Numbered from the stretch's first letter, positions 9,316-18,949 are shown. The stretch: 64,000 bases of DNA from UBA5072 sp963822145 (GCA_963822145.1 CAWGGG010000005.1:1-64000), one strand, 5' to 3'. The notes: a model not told the origin generated them from the letters alone. Made by a program: numbers and translations.

Positions 9316-9391
9316 AAGATTCAAGATTCAAGATTCAAGATTCAAGATTCAAGATGTATAATTCATAAACATAATTCATAATTCATAATTC
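9316..9391. repeat. 7-bp tandem repeats
   Basis: Five and a half copies of AAGATTC (9316-9355), followed by ATAATTC-type heptamers (about 9358-9391), fill the leader before the methyltransferase gene. Confidence 0.85.
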
Positions 9392-9398
9392 TTCTCTC

Positions 9399-10466
9399 AT
9401 GGCATTGAACTACGGTTCAGATAAAAAACGTGCTGTACAGGCAAAATTCGATGCGCAAAAAATAGCTTTCGGTCCCATCATGTTCCAGGCAGCTCTTGCG
9501 CTCAGGAACCTGGGCATACTTGAGCTGGTGAAAAACACCGAGGACGGGATTACCATGGAAGCTGTTTCTGAAAAACTGAACCTTCCGCTTTACGGGGTGA
9601 AGGTCCTGCTGGAAGCCGGACTGAGTCTTGAAGTGGTACGGGTTGAAAATGACAGGTTCCACCTGACCAAAACCGGCTGGTTTATTTTGTGTGATGAGCT
9701 TACCCGGGTGAACATGGATTTTACCAATGACGTCAATTACCTGGGCATGTTTTCTTTAGCCGAATCTGTTAAAACCGGTCAACCTACGGGTCTGAAGGTA
9801 TTTGGCAACTGGCCGACTGTTTATGAAGGATTATCACAACTTCCGTTACAGGCGCAAAAAAGCTGGTTCGGATTTGATCATTTCTATTCCGATTATGCCT
9901 TCCCCGAGATCCTGCCGGTGGTATTCCGGAATGATCCGGGACACATATTGGATGTCGGCGGTAATACCGGAAAGTTCGCCATGCAGTGCGCCCGCTATAA
10001 CGCCAGGGCACGGGTAACCATACTCGATCTGCCTGGTCAGCTGGCCAAGGCTGAGCAGAATATCAGGGAAGCAGGACTGGATGGTCGCATTGACCTGTTT
10101 CCGATCAACCTGCTGGATCATTCCAGACCTTTTCCGAAAGATCCCGACATCATCTGGATGAGCCAGTTTCTGGATTGTTTTTCCCAGCAGGATATTTCCG
10201 GATTGTTGGCCCGGTCTGCCGCCTGTATGCATGAAAATTCCGCCCTGTATATACTGGAAACTTACTGGGACCAGCAACAATATGAAGCCTCTACCTACAG
10301 CCTGCACGCCACCTCGCTCTATTTCACCAATATTGCCAATGGCTGCAGCCAGATGTACCATTCGGATGATATGAGGAAGCTGATAGAGAGATCCGGACTC
10401 GTGCTGACAGAAGAAATATTAAACATTGGTGTTAGTCATACCTTATTTATTTGCAAGAGGAAGTAG
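9399..10466 (+). CDS. O-methyltransferase-like protein with winged-helix N-terminal domain
   Basis: A 355-residue protein built like the plant/bacterial O-methyltransferase 2 family (PF00891). An N-terminal dimerisation/winged-helix domain (about residues 20-100: GILELVKNTEDGITMEAVSEKLNL) precedes a SAM-binding Rossmann domain with motif I HILDVGGNTGKFAMQCA near residue 187. The loop VTILDLPGQLAKAEQNI and a DIIWMSQFLDCFSQQDI segment follow. The usual catalytic histidine of the family is not obvious in this segment. Members methylate phenolic or other small molecules, but the acceptor is unknown. The gene is isolated, with tandem-repeat arrays on both sides. Confidence 0.7.
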   Translation: MALNYGSDKKRAVQAKFDAQKIAFGPIMFQAALALRNLGILELVKNTEDGITMEAVSEKLNLPLYGVKVLLEAGLSLEVVRVENDRFHLTKTGWFILCDELTRVNMDFTNDVNYLGMFSLAESVKTGQPTGLKVFGNWPTVYEGLSQLPLQAQKSWFGFDHFYSDYAFPEILPVVFRNDPGHILDVGGNTGKFAMQCARYNARARVTILDLPGQLAKAEQNIREAGLDGRIDLFPINLLDHSRPFPKDPDIIWMSQFLDCFSQQDISGLLARSAACMHENSALYILETYWDQQQYEASTYSLHATSLYFTNIANGCSQMYHSDDMRKLIERSGLVLTEEILNIGVSHTLFICKRK

Positions 10467-10564
10467 GTGGAAAAGTGGAAAAGTGGAACAGTGTAAAACG
10501 AACAGTGAAAAATGAAAAGTGAAATATTAACAGTACTATACAATTGGTTTTTGACTTTACAACT

Positions 10565-10635
10565 GCAAGACTGCAAGACTGCAAGACCGCACGACTGCAC
10601 GACTGCAAGACTGCACGACTGCACGACTGCACGAC
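10565..10635. repeat. 8-bp tandem repeat (GCACGACT/GCAAGACT)
   Basis: Nearly nine head-to-tail octamers. The same unit recurs at 11953-12000 in the same direction, so the aldo-keto reductase gene is framed by two matching arrays. Confidence 0.9.
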
Positions 10636-10671
10636 GTCAGAACTTAATAACTTAATACCTTACATTACCCC

Positions 10672-11892
10672 ATGAACAACAGTCGCCGCAAATTTCTCAG
10701 AAATGCAACCGGGCTGGTAGCCACAGGCTTGGTCGGCAATACCGCCCTGGGTACTACCATGCAACAGGCCGCGCCCGCCGATGAAAAAAAAGAAATGATT
10801 TTCCGCACGCTGGGGAGAACAGGGGTGAAGGTGCCCATCGTAAGCATGGGTGTCATGAACAGCAGCAACCCGAACCTGTTAAAAGTGGCCTGGCAGCTGG
10901 GTATGAGGCATTTTGACACGGCCTGGACCTATCAGGGAGGAAACAATGAGAAAATGGTAGGAGCTGTGCTGAAGGAACTCAAGGTTGACCGTAAAGACGT
11001 AATCATCACTACCAAGATAGTCCTTGACCAGAATCTGAAGAAACCTCAATATGGAGCCGAACGGAAAAAACAGTTTCTCTCACGTTTCAGCCAGAGCCTG
11101 GAGCGGCTGCAGATGGACTATGTGGACATTCTGATGCTCCACGATGTGAATACGCTGGAAGAGGTTAAGGACAAAGCGGTTCAGGAGGCCATGCAGGAGT
11201 TAAAAGACCAGGGAAAGATCCGTTTCCCGGCCTTTTCAACACACTCATACTGGCCTGAACAGCTAACTGTGGCAACCGACGAAGGTTTTTATGACGTGGT
11301 GCTGCTCTCGCTGAACTATTCCATGGCCAATGACGAGACTTCACTCCAGGCCATGAAATACGCTGCTTCCAGAGGTATGGGACTGATCGCCATGAAAACT
11401 CAATGCCAGCAGGACTGGTACAAGGAGAATCTACCTGTAGAAACCCAGAAGTTCTATGAGGGGACCCTTATGCATTCGGCCTTGCTGAAGTGGGCGCTCC
11501 GGAACGAACAAATCGCTACAGCAGTTCCGGGATTCACAACTTTTGAGCAATTGCAGGCGGATGTGGAAGTCGCCTATGATCTCGAATACAGCCAGGAGGA
11601 ATTAAAATTCCTCGAGGATCACAATGTTAAGCTGGCCATCCAGTCGGTCTGCCGGTTTTGCGGCACATGCAAAAGAACCTGTCCCGGGGGAGTGGACATT
11701 CCTGCCCTGATGCGGATGCACATGTATGCCTTGTCATACGGGAATCCGCACATGACCAGGTCGGTCTTATCGGGCATCGAAGATGGCAAAGGACTGGCAT
11801 CGTGCAACATTTGCGAAGAATGCGTTGCTACCTGCAAAAATTCGGTTAAGATTGCCGGGAGGATTGAGGAACTCAAGTGTATTTTGGCATAG
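10672..11892 (+). CDS. Tat-exported aldo/keto reductase with C-terminal [4Fe-4S] domain
   Basis: A 406-residue oxidoreductase. The signal MNNSRRKFLRNATGLVATGL contains the twin-arginine motif. The AKR barrel follows: FRTLGRTGVKVPIVSMGVMN, FDTAWTYQGGNNEKMVG with the catalytic Asp/Tyr, a Lys in ITTKIVLD, and a His in DILMLHDVN. The C-terminal 70 residues hold two cysteine clusters, CRFCGTCKRTCPGG and CNICEECVATC, which should bind iron-sulfur cluster(s). This architecture is common in Bacteroidetes and is thought to pass electrons to a carbonyl substrate outside the cytoplasm. Donor and substrate are unknown. The gene is a single unit flanked by octamer repeats. Confidence 0.85.
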   Translation: MNNSRRKFLRNATGLVATGLVGNTALGTTMQQAAPADEKKEMIFRTLGRTGVKVPIVSMGVMNSSNPNLLKVAWQLGMRHFDTAWTYQGGNNEKMVGAVLKELKVDRKDVIITTKIVLDQNLKKPQYGAERKKQFLSRFSQSLERLQMDYVDILMLHDVNTLEEVKDKAVQEAMQELKDQGKIRFPAFSTHSYWPEQLTVATDEGFYDVVLLSLNYSMANDETSLQAMKYAASRGMGLIAMKTQCQQDWYKENLPVETQKFYEGTLMHSALLKWALRNEQIATAVPGFTTFEQLQADVEVAYDLEYSQEELKFLEDHNVKLAIQSVCRFCGTCKRTCPGGVDIPALMRMHMYALSYGNPHMTRSVLSGIEDGKGLASCNICEECVATCKNSVKIAGRIEELKCILA

Positions 11893-11952
11893 AAGGATTT
11901 TTTTGAATAGGCTCCGGTAATCAGCAACAGTATTCAATGTTCGATGGAGACC

Positions 11953-12000
11953 GCAAGACTGCACGATCGCACGACTGCACGACTGCACGACTGCACGACT
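11953..12000. repeat. 8-bp tandem repeat (GCACGACT), second array
   Basis: Six octamers of the same unit and orientation as 10565-10635. Confidence 0.9.
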
Positions 12001-12029
12001 TTTTATCTGCTGCTCACCTTTCCGTCGTT

Positions 12030-13479
12030 TCACTGATCCACTTTTCTCCCAATAACATACGTAGCCACCGCTCCTCCCTTTAGCGCAGCCCTGAAGCTTC
12101 CCCGGGAATACCGGACAGTGAATTGCCGCATTTCAGGAGTGTCATTTTGCACGATGACCACCAGGTTATCTTCGGGGGTTTTAAAGGCAACATTGTTCAA
12201 GCCATGGAGGAACATTAGAGCCAATACGCACCGATCCGGGCCGGACAAATTTAGAAGCATGGGCAATAACGTAATAAGCCGGGTTTCGTGTGACCGTGTT
12301 CCCATCAATGGTAACTGCTCCCAGGCACAGGGAACATCCACCTCGGTCAGTATAAGGCTCAAGCTTCGGGTTTGAAGACAGGTTCCATTCCAGCACGATA
12401 CGGCACCAGTTGCGTGTTGCACCGATGATCAGGGTACGGATGTGCCAGGAGAAATCCCCGGCAAAGTCGCCGGGCGCACCCACCCATTGCTCGGTAAAAT
12501 AGAGGTTCTTTTCCGGAAAGGCTTCATGCACCTTGGAAAGGTCCTCGATATTGCCGCCATAGAGGTGGAAGGCCGAGCCGTCAGCATAGGGATAGGCCTC
12601 CGGATCGCTGAGGATGGTTATGGGATAATCAATCCGGTCGGCATTGTGATCGTAGAGGATGATCTTTGTTTTAATACCGGCTTTTTGAAAGGCAGGTCCG
12701 AGGTGATTCTTCAGAAAATCGGCCTGTTCTTCCGGCAGCATCAGGAGGCTGGGATTGTTCCCGGGATGCAGCGGTTCATTCTGGATGGTGATAGCATCAA
12801 TGGGAATACCTTCCTGTTCCATGGCCCGGATGTACTTTACAAAATAGCTGGCATAGGTGCCATACCATTCCTTTTTCAGGCTGCCTCCGCGGGAATCCTG
12901 GTTATCCTTCATCCAGGCAGGCGGTGACCAGGGTGAACCGAGGATCTTTAAACCGGGACTGATGGCAAGAATCTGTTTCAGTACCGGTATGAGATCCTTG
13001 CGCTCCGGATCAATGCTGAAGTGTTCCAGACCGGGATCCTTTGTTCCCCTGGGCATGTCATCATAGGAAAAAACGTGATCGCTCAAGTCAGATGCCCCTA
13101 TACTGATCCGCAGGTAACTGACCCCGATACTGTTGCTGTCGGTTCCGAACAGCTCCGTCAATAAGGCTTGCCGTGCGGATTCATCCATACCGTTGATGTG
13201 CATGGCGCTGCCGCCGGTAAGGGTATACCCGAATCCGTCGATGGATTGGTAAACCAGAGAATCGTTGATCTCAATCACGGCTCCGGTGTCAGCATTACCG
13301 GCAAGGGGAAGGGCAGTGGATTGGCGCTGAAACAGCACTGATTTGTCGGTGTTGGTGAGCCACCATTCCACATCACTGGACTGAGGTTTTGAACAGGAGT
13401 ATAATAACCAGGTCAGGATCATTAACAGACCTGTGCTCCAGGGCCAACGGATTCCGGTATTTATTTTCATGGTTATCAT
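12030..13479 (-). pseudogene. GH30 glycosidase (glucosylceramidase-like) lipoprotein with a frameshift
   Basis: A lipoprotein glycoside hydrolase of family 30. The signal ends in LTWLLYSC (the start may be 13470 rather than 13479). The acid/base motif ITIQNEP (near residue 235) and the nucleophile motif LYFTEQWVG (near 330) are both present. The frame is intact through the KFVRPGSVRIGSN segment. The last stretch of the beta-sandwich (NVAFKTPEDNLVVIVQ to VATYVI) continues in another frame. The break lies at about 12203-12212 and corresponds to one extra or two missing bases. The first frame alone stops at 12181, losing about 50 residues. It is either a sequencing error or a young pseudogene; both catalytic residues are upstream of the break. 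It may act on beta-glycosides such as beta-1,6-glucan or glucosylceramide-like substrates. Confidence 0.8.
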
Positions 13480-13559
13480 TTACAGAATAAGGAATGCATA
13501 TTGAGGATTCATATGACCCTAAATATACATTATTTTTACCATGCGTTAAATTCTAATCC

Positions 13560-14060
13560 ATGCAAAACAACAATGTTCAGATCAGGCCTGTCATCAAACA
13601 GGACAACCGTGAGCTAGCCAGGATCATCCGGGAATCGCTGAAGGAATTCGGCGCCGATAAACCGGGAACTGTATATTATGATGAGAGCACCGACCGTTTA
13701 AGTGAAGTTTTTGAAAGGAAAGGCAGCGCTTATTTTGTTTTGTTATGGAACGGAGAAATAGCAGGAGGTGCGGGTATATTTCCCACACCGGGGTTGCCTG
13801 ATGACACCTGTGAACTGGTGAAAATGTACTTGCTTCCGCACGCCCGAGGGAAAGGATTTGGATATGAATTGCTCATACGGTGCTCCCGGTTTGCTGCCGG
13901 AATCGGATACCGCAAGATGTACCTCGAAACCCTGCCGGAGTTGAGCCTGGCCATTTCACTGTATGAACGGTTTGGGTTTAAACGCCTGGATGCTCCCCTG
14001 GGCCATACCGGGCATACCGGCTGTAACATCTGGATGATCAGGGATGTGCACCCTGATTAA
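13560..14060 (+). CDS. GNAT family N-acetyltransferase
   Basis: A 166-residue acetyltransferase. An N-terminal VQIRPVIKQDNRELARIIRESL strand-helix leads to the acetyl-CoA loop VKMYLLPHARGKGFGYELL (R-G-x-G-x-G/A pattern), then MYLETLPELSLAISLYERFGF, the usual motif B. The substrate is unknown. It lies convergent with pstB, whose stop overlaps its end by four bases. Confidence 0.8.
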   Translation: MQNNNVQIRPVIKQDNRELARIIRESLKEFGADKPGTVYYDESTDRLSEVFERKGSAYFVLLWNGEIAGGAGIFPTPGLPDDTCELVKMYLLPHARGKGFGYELLIRCSRFAAGIGYRKMYLETLPELSLAISLYERFGFKRLDAPLGHTGHTGCNIWMIRDVHPD

Positions 14061-14893
14061 CTAAAGCTTCCCGATAAATAATCCTTCGTCAGTTGTTTTT
14101 TGGGATTGTTGAAGAACTCTTCCGTGGGCCCTGACTCAATGATTTTTCCCATGTACATGAATACGACATGATCCGCTATCCGCTTGGCCTGTCGCAGGGT
14201 ATGGGTTACCATAATGATGGTGTATTTTTCCTTGAGCTTTAGAAACAGTTCCTCGATCTTCTTGGTGGAGATGGGATCGAGAGCCGAAGTGGCTTCATCA
14301 CCCAGGATGAACTCAGGTTCTACAGCCAGTCCCCGGGCCAGGCAAAGCCTTTGTTGCTGCCCAATGGAAAGTCGGGTTGCCGGAGTGCGGATCCTTCCCT
14401 TAACTTCCTCCCATAATCCAACATATTGCAGATACTGGATTACAGTCTGATTCAATGCCTTCCTCTTTTTCAGTCCATGGATCCTGGGTCCGTATGCTAC
14501 ATTATCGAAGATGGACATCGGAAGGGGGCATGGTCGTTGCGCCAGCAGGCCCATCTTCTTCCGGATATCGATAACATTGACATGGTTGCTGTAAATATCC
14601 TTTCCGTCGACGAAAACGCTCCCCGTTATTTTCACCTCGGGGGTCTCATCATGCATCCGGTTGAGGGTTTTGAGAAAGGTGGATTTACCGCAACCCGAAG
14701 GACCGATGACACAGATGATGCTTTTCTCGGGCAGCGTGAGATCAATATCCTTTAAGATATGCTGATCCTGGATATGAACATTCAGATGCTTGATCCTGAT
14801 AGAAACGGGAAATGGTTCTGACTTCAAAGTTTTGTCCTGTAAGGGTCCGGAAATTGGTTTTTCCTGCATGGTTTCCATATCAATATCTTTCAT
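14057..14893 (-). CDS. pstB: phosphate ABC transporter ATP-binding protein PstB
   Basis: A 278-residue ATPase of the PstSCAB high-affinity phosphate importer. Walker A GPSGCGKST, a family-type Q-loop (LLAQRPCPLPMSI), the signature LSIGQQQRLCLARGL and Walker B EFILGDEATSALDP are visible, followed by the switch His in MVTHTL. The signature has Ile where Gly is usual (LSGGQ), and Walker B has DEAT rather than DEPT; both are mild departures. About 35 extra residues precede the domain. It is the last gene of the operon; no phoU follows. Confidence 0.92.
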   Translation of the reverse strand: MKDIDMETMQEKPISGPLQDKTLKSEPFPVSIRIKHLNVHIQDQHILKDIDLTLPEKSIICVIGPSGCGKSTFLKTLNRMHDETPEVKITGSVFVDGKDIYSNHVNVIDIRKKMGLLAQRPCPLPMSIFDNVAYGPRIHGLKKRKALNQTVIQYLQYVGLWEEVKGRIRTPATRLSIGQQQRLCLARGLAVEPEFILGDEATSALDPISTKKIEELFLKLKEKYTIIMVTHTLRQAKRIADHVVFMYMGKIIESGPTEEFFNNPKKQLTKDYLSGSFS

Positions 14894-14895
14894 AC

Positions 14896-15735
14896 TTATA
14901 TCTTGTTTTTCGAGAATTTCGAGCTGAAATAACGCGCACTAAAACTCAGGATCAGGATGATCACAGTGAGTATTACTGCTGAAGCATAGGCCCTGTTCTG
15001 CACCTCCGGTACCGGGCTCCCCAACTGAAAAAAGATTGACAGGGGAAGTGTGGCTGCAGGCTGGTTCAGCGCGTTTGGAATATTGTCCGTATACCCGGCT
15101 GTGAAAAGCACGGTGGCTGCATCTCCGATACCCCTACCCAGTGCAAGCAGCACGGCGGTGACTACACCTGGCATCAACTGTCGTAAAATAACCTTGACCA
15201 TTTCATATTTGGTGGCACCCAGCGACAGCAGGGCGTCAGGGAGTTCTCTTGACAGTAACCGGGTTACTTCATCCAGCGAGCGCATCATGATGGGCATGAT
15301 CAGCATGGCCACGGTAATGATGCCACCCAGCAGCGAAGCCCTGATCCCCAGGTAAACCATGAGGGCAAATCCGAATGCGCCATACACGATAGAAGGAATG
15401 CCGAACAGGATATCAAAAGTAAACCGGGTTATATTGCCGAATATGGAATTGGCAGGCAGGTAGAAGTTGATGAACATGACAACGGGAATGCTCAGGAAAA
15501 TGCTGATGATCAGGGATCCGCCCACAATATAGAGAGAACCGATGATGGCATTCAATACGCCGCCTTCCTTGCCGAGATAAAACCCTCCTCCCGGAAGCTT
15601 GGTGAGCATGTCCCAGGAAAGTGCCGGAAGTCCTTTATATACAATGGTTCCAATAATGAAGATCAGGACACCAATAAGGATTAACGCCGAAGCCATCATG
15701 AGCATTTTAAAGAATCGTTCTTCAAAGTTTTTCAT
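14896..15735 (-). CDS. pstA: phosphate ABC transporter permease PstA
   Basis: A 279-residue inner-membrane permease with about six membrane spans. The binding-protein-dependent transport loop is seen as EALSLGATKYEMVK-like DALLSLGATKYEMVKVILRQ, together with GRGIGDAATVLFTAG. The ATG at 15735 is preferred to the longer frame (15825), which would overlap pstC by about 65 bases and adds a non-conserved leader. Only two bases separate it from pstB. Confidence 0.92.
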   Translation of the reverse strand: MKNFEERFFKMLMMASALILIGVLIFIIGTIVYKGLPALSWDMLTKLPGGGFYLGKEGGVLNAIIGSLYIVGGSLIISIFLSIPVVMFINFYLPANSIFGNITRFTFDILFGIPSIVYGAFGFALMVYLGIRASLLGGIITVAMLIMPIMMRSLDEVTRLLSRELPDALLSLGATKYEMVKVILRQLMPGVVTAVLLALGRGIGDAATVLFTAGYTDNIPNALNQPAATLPLSIFFQLGSPVPEVQNRAYASAVILTVIILILSFSARYFSSKFSKNKI

Positions 15736-15760
15736 AGTCCATTCCGGATAAGTGGGTATT

Positions 15761-16657
15761 TTATAATGAATATCTTTTTTCAATCTGTACGAGGATAACC
15801 CGCGAGAGTGCGTTAAATACAACAATAATGATAAAAAGCAGAAACGCTGCCAGCATCAGGGCTGATTCATAGCTGGGCATGGAAAGCATTTCTCCGTAAT
15901 TGTTTGCAATGAGCGCCGGCAGTGGATAGCAGGCATCAAAAAGTGAATGGGGTACTTCAGCTATGTTGCCGCAGACCATCAGCACTGCGATGGTTTCACC
16001 AAAGGCACGGGATACCGAGAGCACAACTGCAGCGAGGATCCCCGGGAAGGATTTACGCAGAACAACTTTCTTGACAGTCTGCCATTTTGTGGCTCCCAGC
16101 TGCAGTGATGCGTCGGTCATTTCCTGCGGTATGGAACGGAAAACCTCCAGTAAAATGCTGATCAGCAGCGGCAGTATCATGACCGCCAGTACCATGCCTC
16201 CTGCCAGTACCGAATAACCTGAAGAGAATTCCACAAAATGGGGTGCTATTTTGTTGGCTATGAGAGGCACTATGGTCAGCGTTCCCCACACACCGTAAAT
16301 GACCGAGGGAATACCTGATAATACATCGATGAAAGGCTGGAAAAATCTTCGGGTATTCCGGGAGGCATAGGTATTCAGATAGATACTGGTCAGCAGCGAA
16401 AGTGGCAGGGCCATGGCTATAGCCAGAAGGGATACATGAACGGTACTGATGATAAATGGGAAAAAACCGAACTCACCCTTAAAAGGTTTCCAGCTACCCG
16501 ATGTGAGTAAAACCCAGATGTTCTTCTCCCGCATAATGGGCAAAGCCTTGATAAAAAGGCTTACAGTTATCACCAGGAGGAAAAGCACTGCAAAAACAGC
16601 AATACCCAGCATGATATGCCGGGCAGATCTGTCCTTGATCTTACGCAAATAATGCAT
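15761..16657 (-). CDS. pstC: phosphate ABC transporter permease PstC
   Basis: A 298-residue permease partner of PstA, with six predicted spans. Conserved segments include VLSGIPSVIYGVWG, the cytoplasmic loop DASLQLGATKWQTVKKVVL, and SRAFGETIAVLMVCGN. It follows pstS by six bases and precedes pstA by about 25 bases in the same operon. Confidence 0.93.
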   Translation of the reverse strand: MHYLRKIKDRSARHIMLGIAVFAVLFLLVITVSLFIKALPIMREKNIWVLLTSGSWKPFKGEFGFFPFIISTVHVSLLAIAMALPLSLLTSIYLNTYASRNTRRFFQPFIDVLSGIPSVIYGVWGTLTIVPLIANKIAPHFVEFSSGYSVLAGGMVLAVMILPLLISILLEVFRSIPQEMTDASLQLGATKWQTVKKVVLRKSFPGILAAVVLSVSRAFGETIAVLMVCGNIAEVPHSLFDACYPLPALIANNYGEMLSMPSYESALMLAAFLLFIIIVVFNALSRVILVQIEKRYSL

Positions 16658-16663
16658 AACCAG

Positions 16664-17617
16664 TTATTGAATCTTCTTAAGTTCAGCCGCTATTTTCTCT
16701 TTAGGCAATGCAATATAACCCGCCTCATGGACGAACTTCTGTCCATCGGTCAGTACCCATCGGATAAATTCTGCCAGGAGCTTGTTGTTCTTCGGACTGC
16801 CCTTGGCAACGAAATACAACTCACGGGCAGGGGGTGAAGGATATTTTCCTGATGCTATGGCCGCTATTATATCGTTCATGGAATTATAGAAATTCTCATC
16901 CGGATCTATCTTGCCATTGCTGTTCAGATCGAGCGGAACTACACGGAGGCCTTTAACCTGTTTCTTGGTGGTGGCGTCATAGGCGTAGCCGATGTTGTTG
17001 AAACCGATTCCCAGCGGATCTTTCTTTACTGCCTGTGCGAGTCCGGGATCCCCGAAAACGCCAACCCCCAGCAGGTCCTCTTGTTTTTTACCGTAGAACT
17101 TGGCCCACATCTCCGCCGCGCCACAGGCGTCGGAGCGTGTGTACACATGGATGGGCGCTGTGGATTTCACGGCAAAGGCCTGTGACCAGCCCTTTACCTT
17201 CCCGGTAATCCATATATTGTTACCTGCATCCTTCTTAAGACCTTTTGCCAGAATGTCATTCAAAACCGGATTCAGCTCACTCACCACGGCAACCACAGCA
17301 TCCTTGGTAACAGCTATAGGGAAGGCTCCTTTCTTAATCTCCTCAGGATTTATTTCGCGTGAGACCATCCCGATATCAACCATTCCGTTCAAGGCATCAG
17401 CAATGCCTTTGCCGGCTCCGCCGGCAGATATATCTATGCGTACATCGGGATGGATCTTTCTGAATTCCTCGGCCCATTTGATCGTCATGGGATAGAGGGC
17501 AAAAGCACCTGAAATACTGAGCTGTCCCTTGAGTTTTTCCTGGCCAAAGGATCGGGTGGTAGGAATTGCCGTGCACAGTAAACTTAGGCACAGACCTGTA
17601 ATAATTGTTTTTTTCAT
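16664..17617 (-). CDS. pstS: phosphate-binding protein PstS
   Basis: A 317-residue periplasmic binding protein with a cleavable signal peptide (MKKTIITGLCLSLLCTAIPT, cleaved near SFGQ). Phosphate-contact motifs of the PstS family are seen: LSISGAFALYPMTIKWAEEF, ISAGGAGKGIADALNGMVDIGMVSREI, and TRSDACGAAEMW. It delivers phosphate to PstCAB. It lies 42 bases downstream of the porin gene. Confidence 0.92.
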   Translation of the reverse strand: MKKTIITGLCLSLLCTAIPTTRSFGQEKLKGQLSISGAFALYPMTIKWAEEFRKIHPDVRIDISAGGAGKGIADALNGMVDIGMVSREINPEEIKKGAFPIAVTKDAVVAVVSELNPVLNDILAKGLKKDAGNNIWITGKVKGWSQAFAVKSTAPIHVYTRSDACGAAEMWAKFYGKKQEDLLGVGVFGDPGLAQAVKKDPLGIGFNNIGYAYDATTKKQVKGLRVVPLDLNSNGKIDPDENFYNSMNDIIAAIASGKYPSPPARELYFVAKGSPKNNKLLAEFIRWVLTDGQKFVHEAGYIALPKEKIAAELKKIQ

Positions 17618-17659
17618 TCTTATAGCGTATTATTTATTCATTAGCTTAGATTGAGCCGA

Positions 17660-18802
17660 TTAAAAGCTGATTTGAAATTGTAAAGCTGTAAAGTTGTTGT
17701 CAATACTTGTGCCTTCTTCCTGTTTAAAAGTATATGCTGCTTGAAGCGCAGCATTCGGATTAATATAGTAGTTCACGCCAAAAGTTATGTTGGTGGAAAT
17801 ATTATCATCCTGATCAACATCTTTGTCGAACGAATCGTAGCGACCAGCCAACTGAATTTTATTTTGTAATAAAAAGGCAGCAAGCTGAACATAATATCCT
17901 GTGCGTGAAACTTCGCCATCCTGAAATACAATATACTCTGCCGAGGCGCTTAAAAATTTATACATATAGTTGATTTCGCCTCCAAGTCTCTTTCGTTTTC
18001 CCAGTTGTTTAGGTGAAACATTTATTCCAATTTTGCTAAGAGAAAGTGAGTCGGGAGTCCATCCCGAAACAAACGAACCTCCCAAATCAAGGCCTTTAAC
18101 AGGATGAAGTATTAGTCTTCCGCTAATGTCTTTCCCGTCGTTGAGATCGGGTCTGTTAATCCCTGAACCGTTAAATACCCCAATCCGATATTCGACCAGT
18201 TTTAAATCGTTATGCGAAAACAGGCTTCCAAAAGCAGTGATTCCTATATCGCGCCCATTATTGTCGCCCAATACATCGCCCCTGCGGAAAGTTGCAGCTT
18301 CCACAACCTGTGCCCTGTCAGCAAGTATTAATTTAGTATTTGAAGTAACATTATTGAGCGAAAAAGGTAATAATTGCTGTCCGATTGTAAAACTGATTTC
18401 ATCAAGCGGTTTCAGTTCGGTATACACATCAATAATTTTAGGGGATGTGGCAAAATCAGTCTGTAAACGGTAGCTCCAAAAGGGAGTTATATCGCCTTTG
18501 ATATCGAGATATGCCCGGCGGATATCAAAACCATCAACTTTTACTTTTTGATCTTCCTGAAAGTACTGGTAACGGAATTGTCCATACCCATTAATTTTAA
18601 GAGCTTTCCCCGATGTAATCTGGAAGGATTTTTTCTTTGCTGCTGATTCTTGTTCATTTATCGACGCCTCAGCTCTCAGTGAATCCGCCTGTTCCTGGGT
18701 TATCGTTTTATTGGATACGAGCAAATTCAGAACATCATTGGTGGTTTGGGAATGAACCTTGCTGGTGAAAAGCACCAGCATAATAAAAGCATATTTCTTC
18801 AT
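17660..18802 (-). CDS. phosphate-selective porin O/P-like outer-membrane protein
   Basis: A 380-residue beta-barrel. A signal peptide (MKKYAFIMLVLFTSKVHSQ) is followed by a short helical N-terminal segment (DVLNLLVSNKTITQEQADSLRAE). Barrel strands then begin with ALKINGYGQFRYQYF and end with an aromatic C terminus (FTALQFQISF). The pattern FDIRRAYLDIKGDITPFWSYRLQTDF is typical of the OprO/OprP family (PF07396). Being first in the pst operon strongly suggests that it passes phosphate or polyphosphate across the outer membrane to PstS. Confidence 0.85.
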   Translation of the reverse strand: MKKYAFIMLVLFTSKVHSQTTNDVLNLLVSNKTITQEQADSLRAEASINEQESAAKKKSFQITSGKALKINGYGQFRYQYFQEDQKVKVDGFDIRRAYLDIKGDITPFWSYRLQTDFATSPKIIDVYTELKPLDEISFTIGQQLLPFSLNNVTSNTKLILADRAQVVEAATFRRGDVLGDNNGRDIGITAFGSLFSHNDLKLVEYRIGVFNGSGINRPDLNDGKDISGRLILHPVKGLDLGGSFVSGWTPDSLSLSKIGINVSPKQLGKRKRLGGEINYMYKFLSASAEYIVFQDGEVSRTGYYVQLAAFLLQNKIQLAGRYDSFDKDVDQDDNISTNITFGVNYYINPNAALQAAYTFKQEEGTSIDNNFTALQFQISF

Positions 18803-18854
18803 GTTAGGGTATTTTATGGTACATTAGATTCACAATGTCTATAAATTTAGTGAA

Positions 18855-18862
18855 CAAATGTA
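18855..18862 (-). promoter_or_regulatory. -7 element of the phosphate operon
   Basis: On the minus strand TACATTTG fits TAnnTTTG about 55 bases before the porin start. A good -33 partner was not found, which would suit a regulated promoter. No Pho box was recognised. Confidence 0.45.
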
Positions 18863-18921
18863 AATGACCACACGGCTGTTTGTATCGGTAAAAAGACTAA
18901 AACCGCATGGGTAAAAATACG

Positions 18922-18929
18922 TATATTTG
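18922..18929 (+). promoter_or_regulatory. -7 element of the Rrf2 gene
   Basis: TATATTTG matches TAnnTTTG 21 bases before the TTG start codon at 18950. Confidence 0.5.
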
Positions 18930-18949
18930 CTGGAAATAAAGCACTGAAG

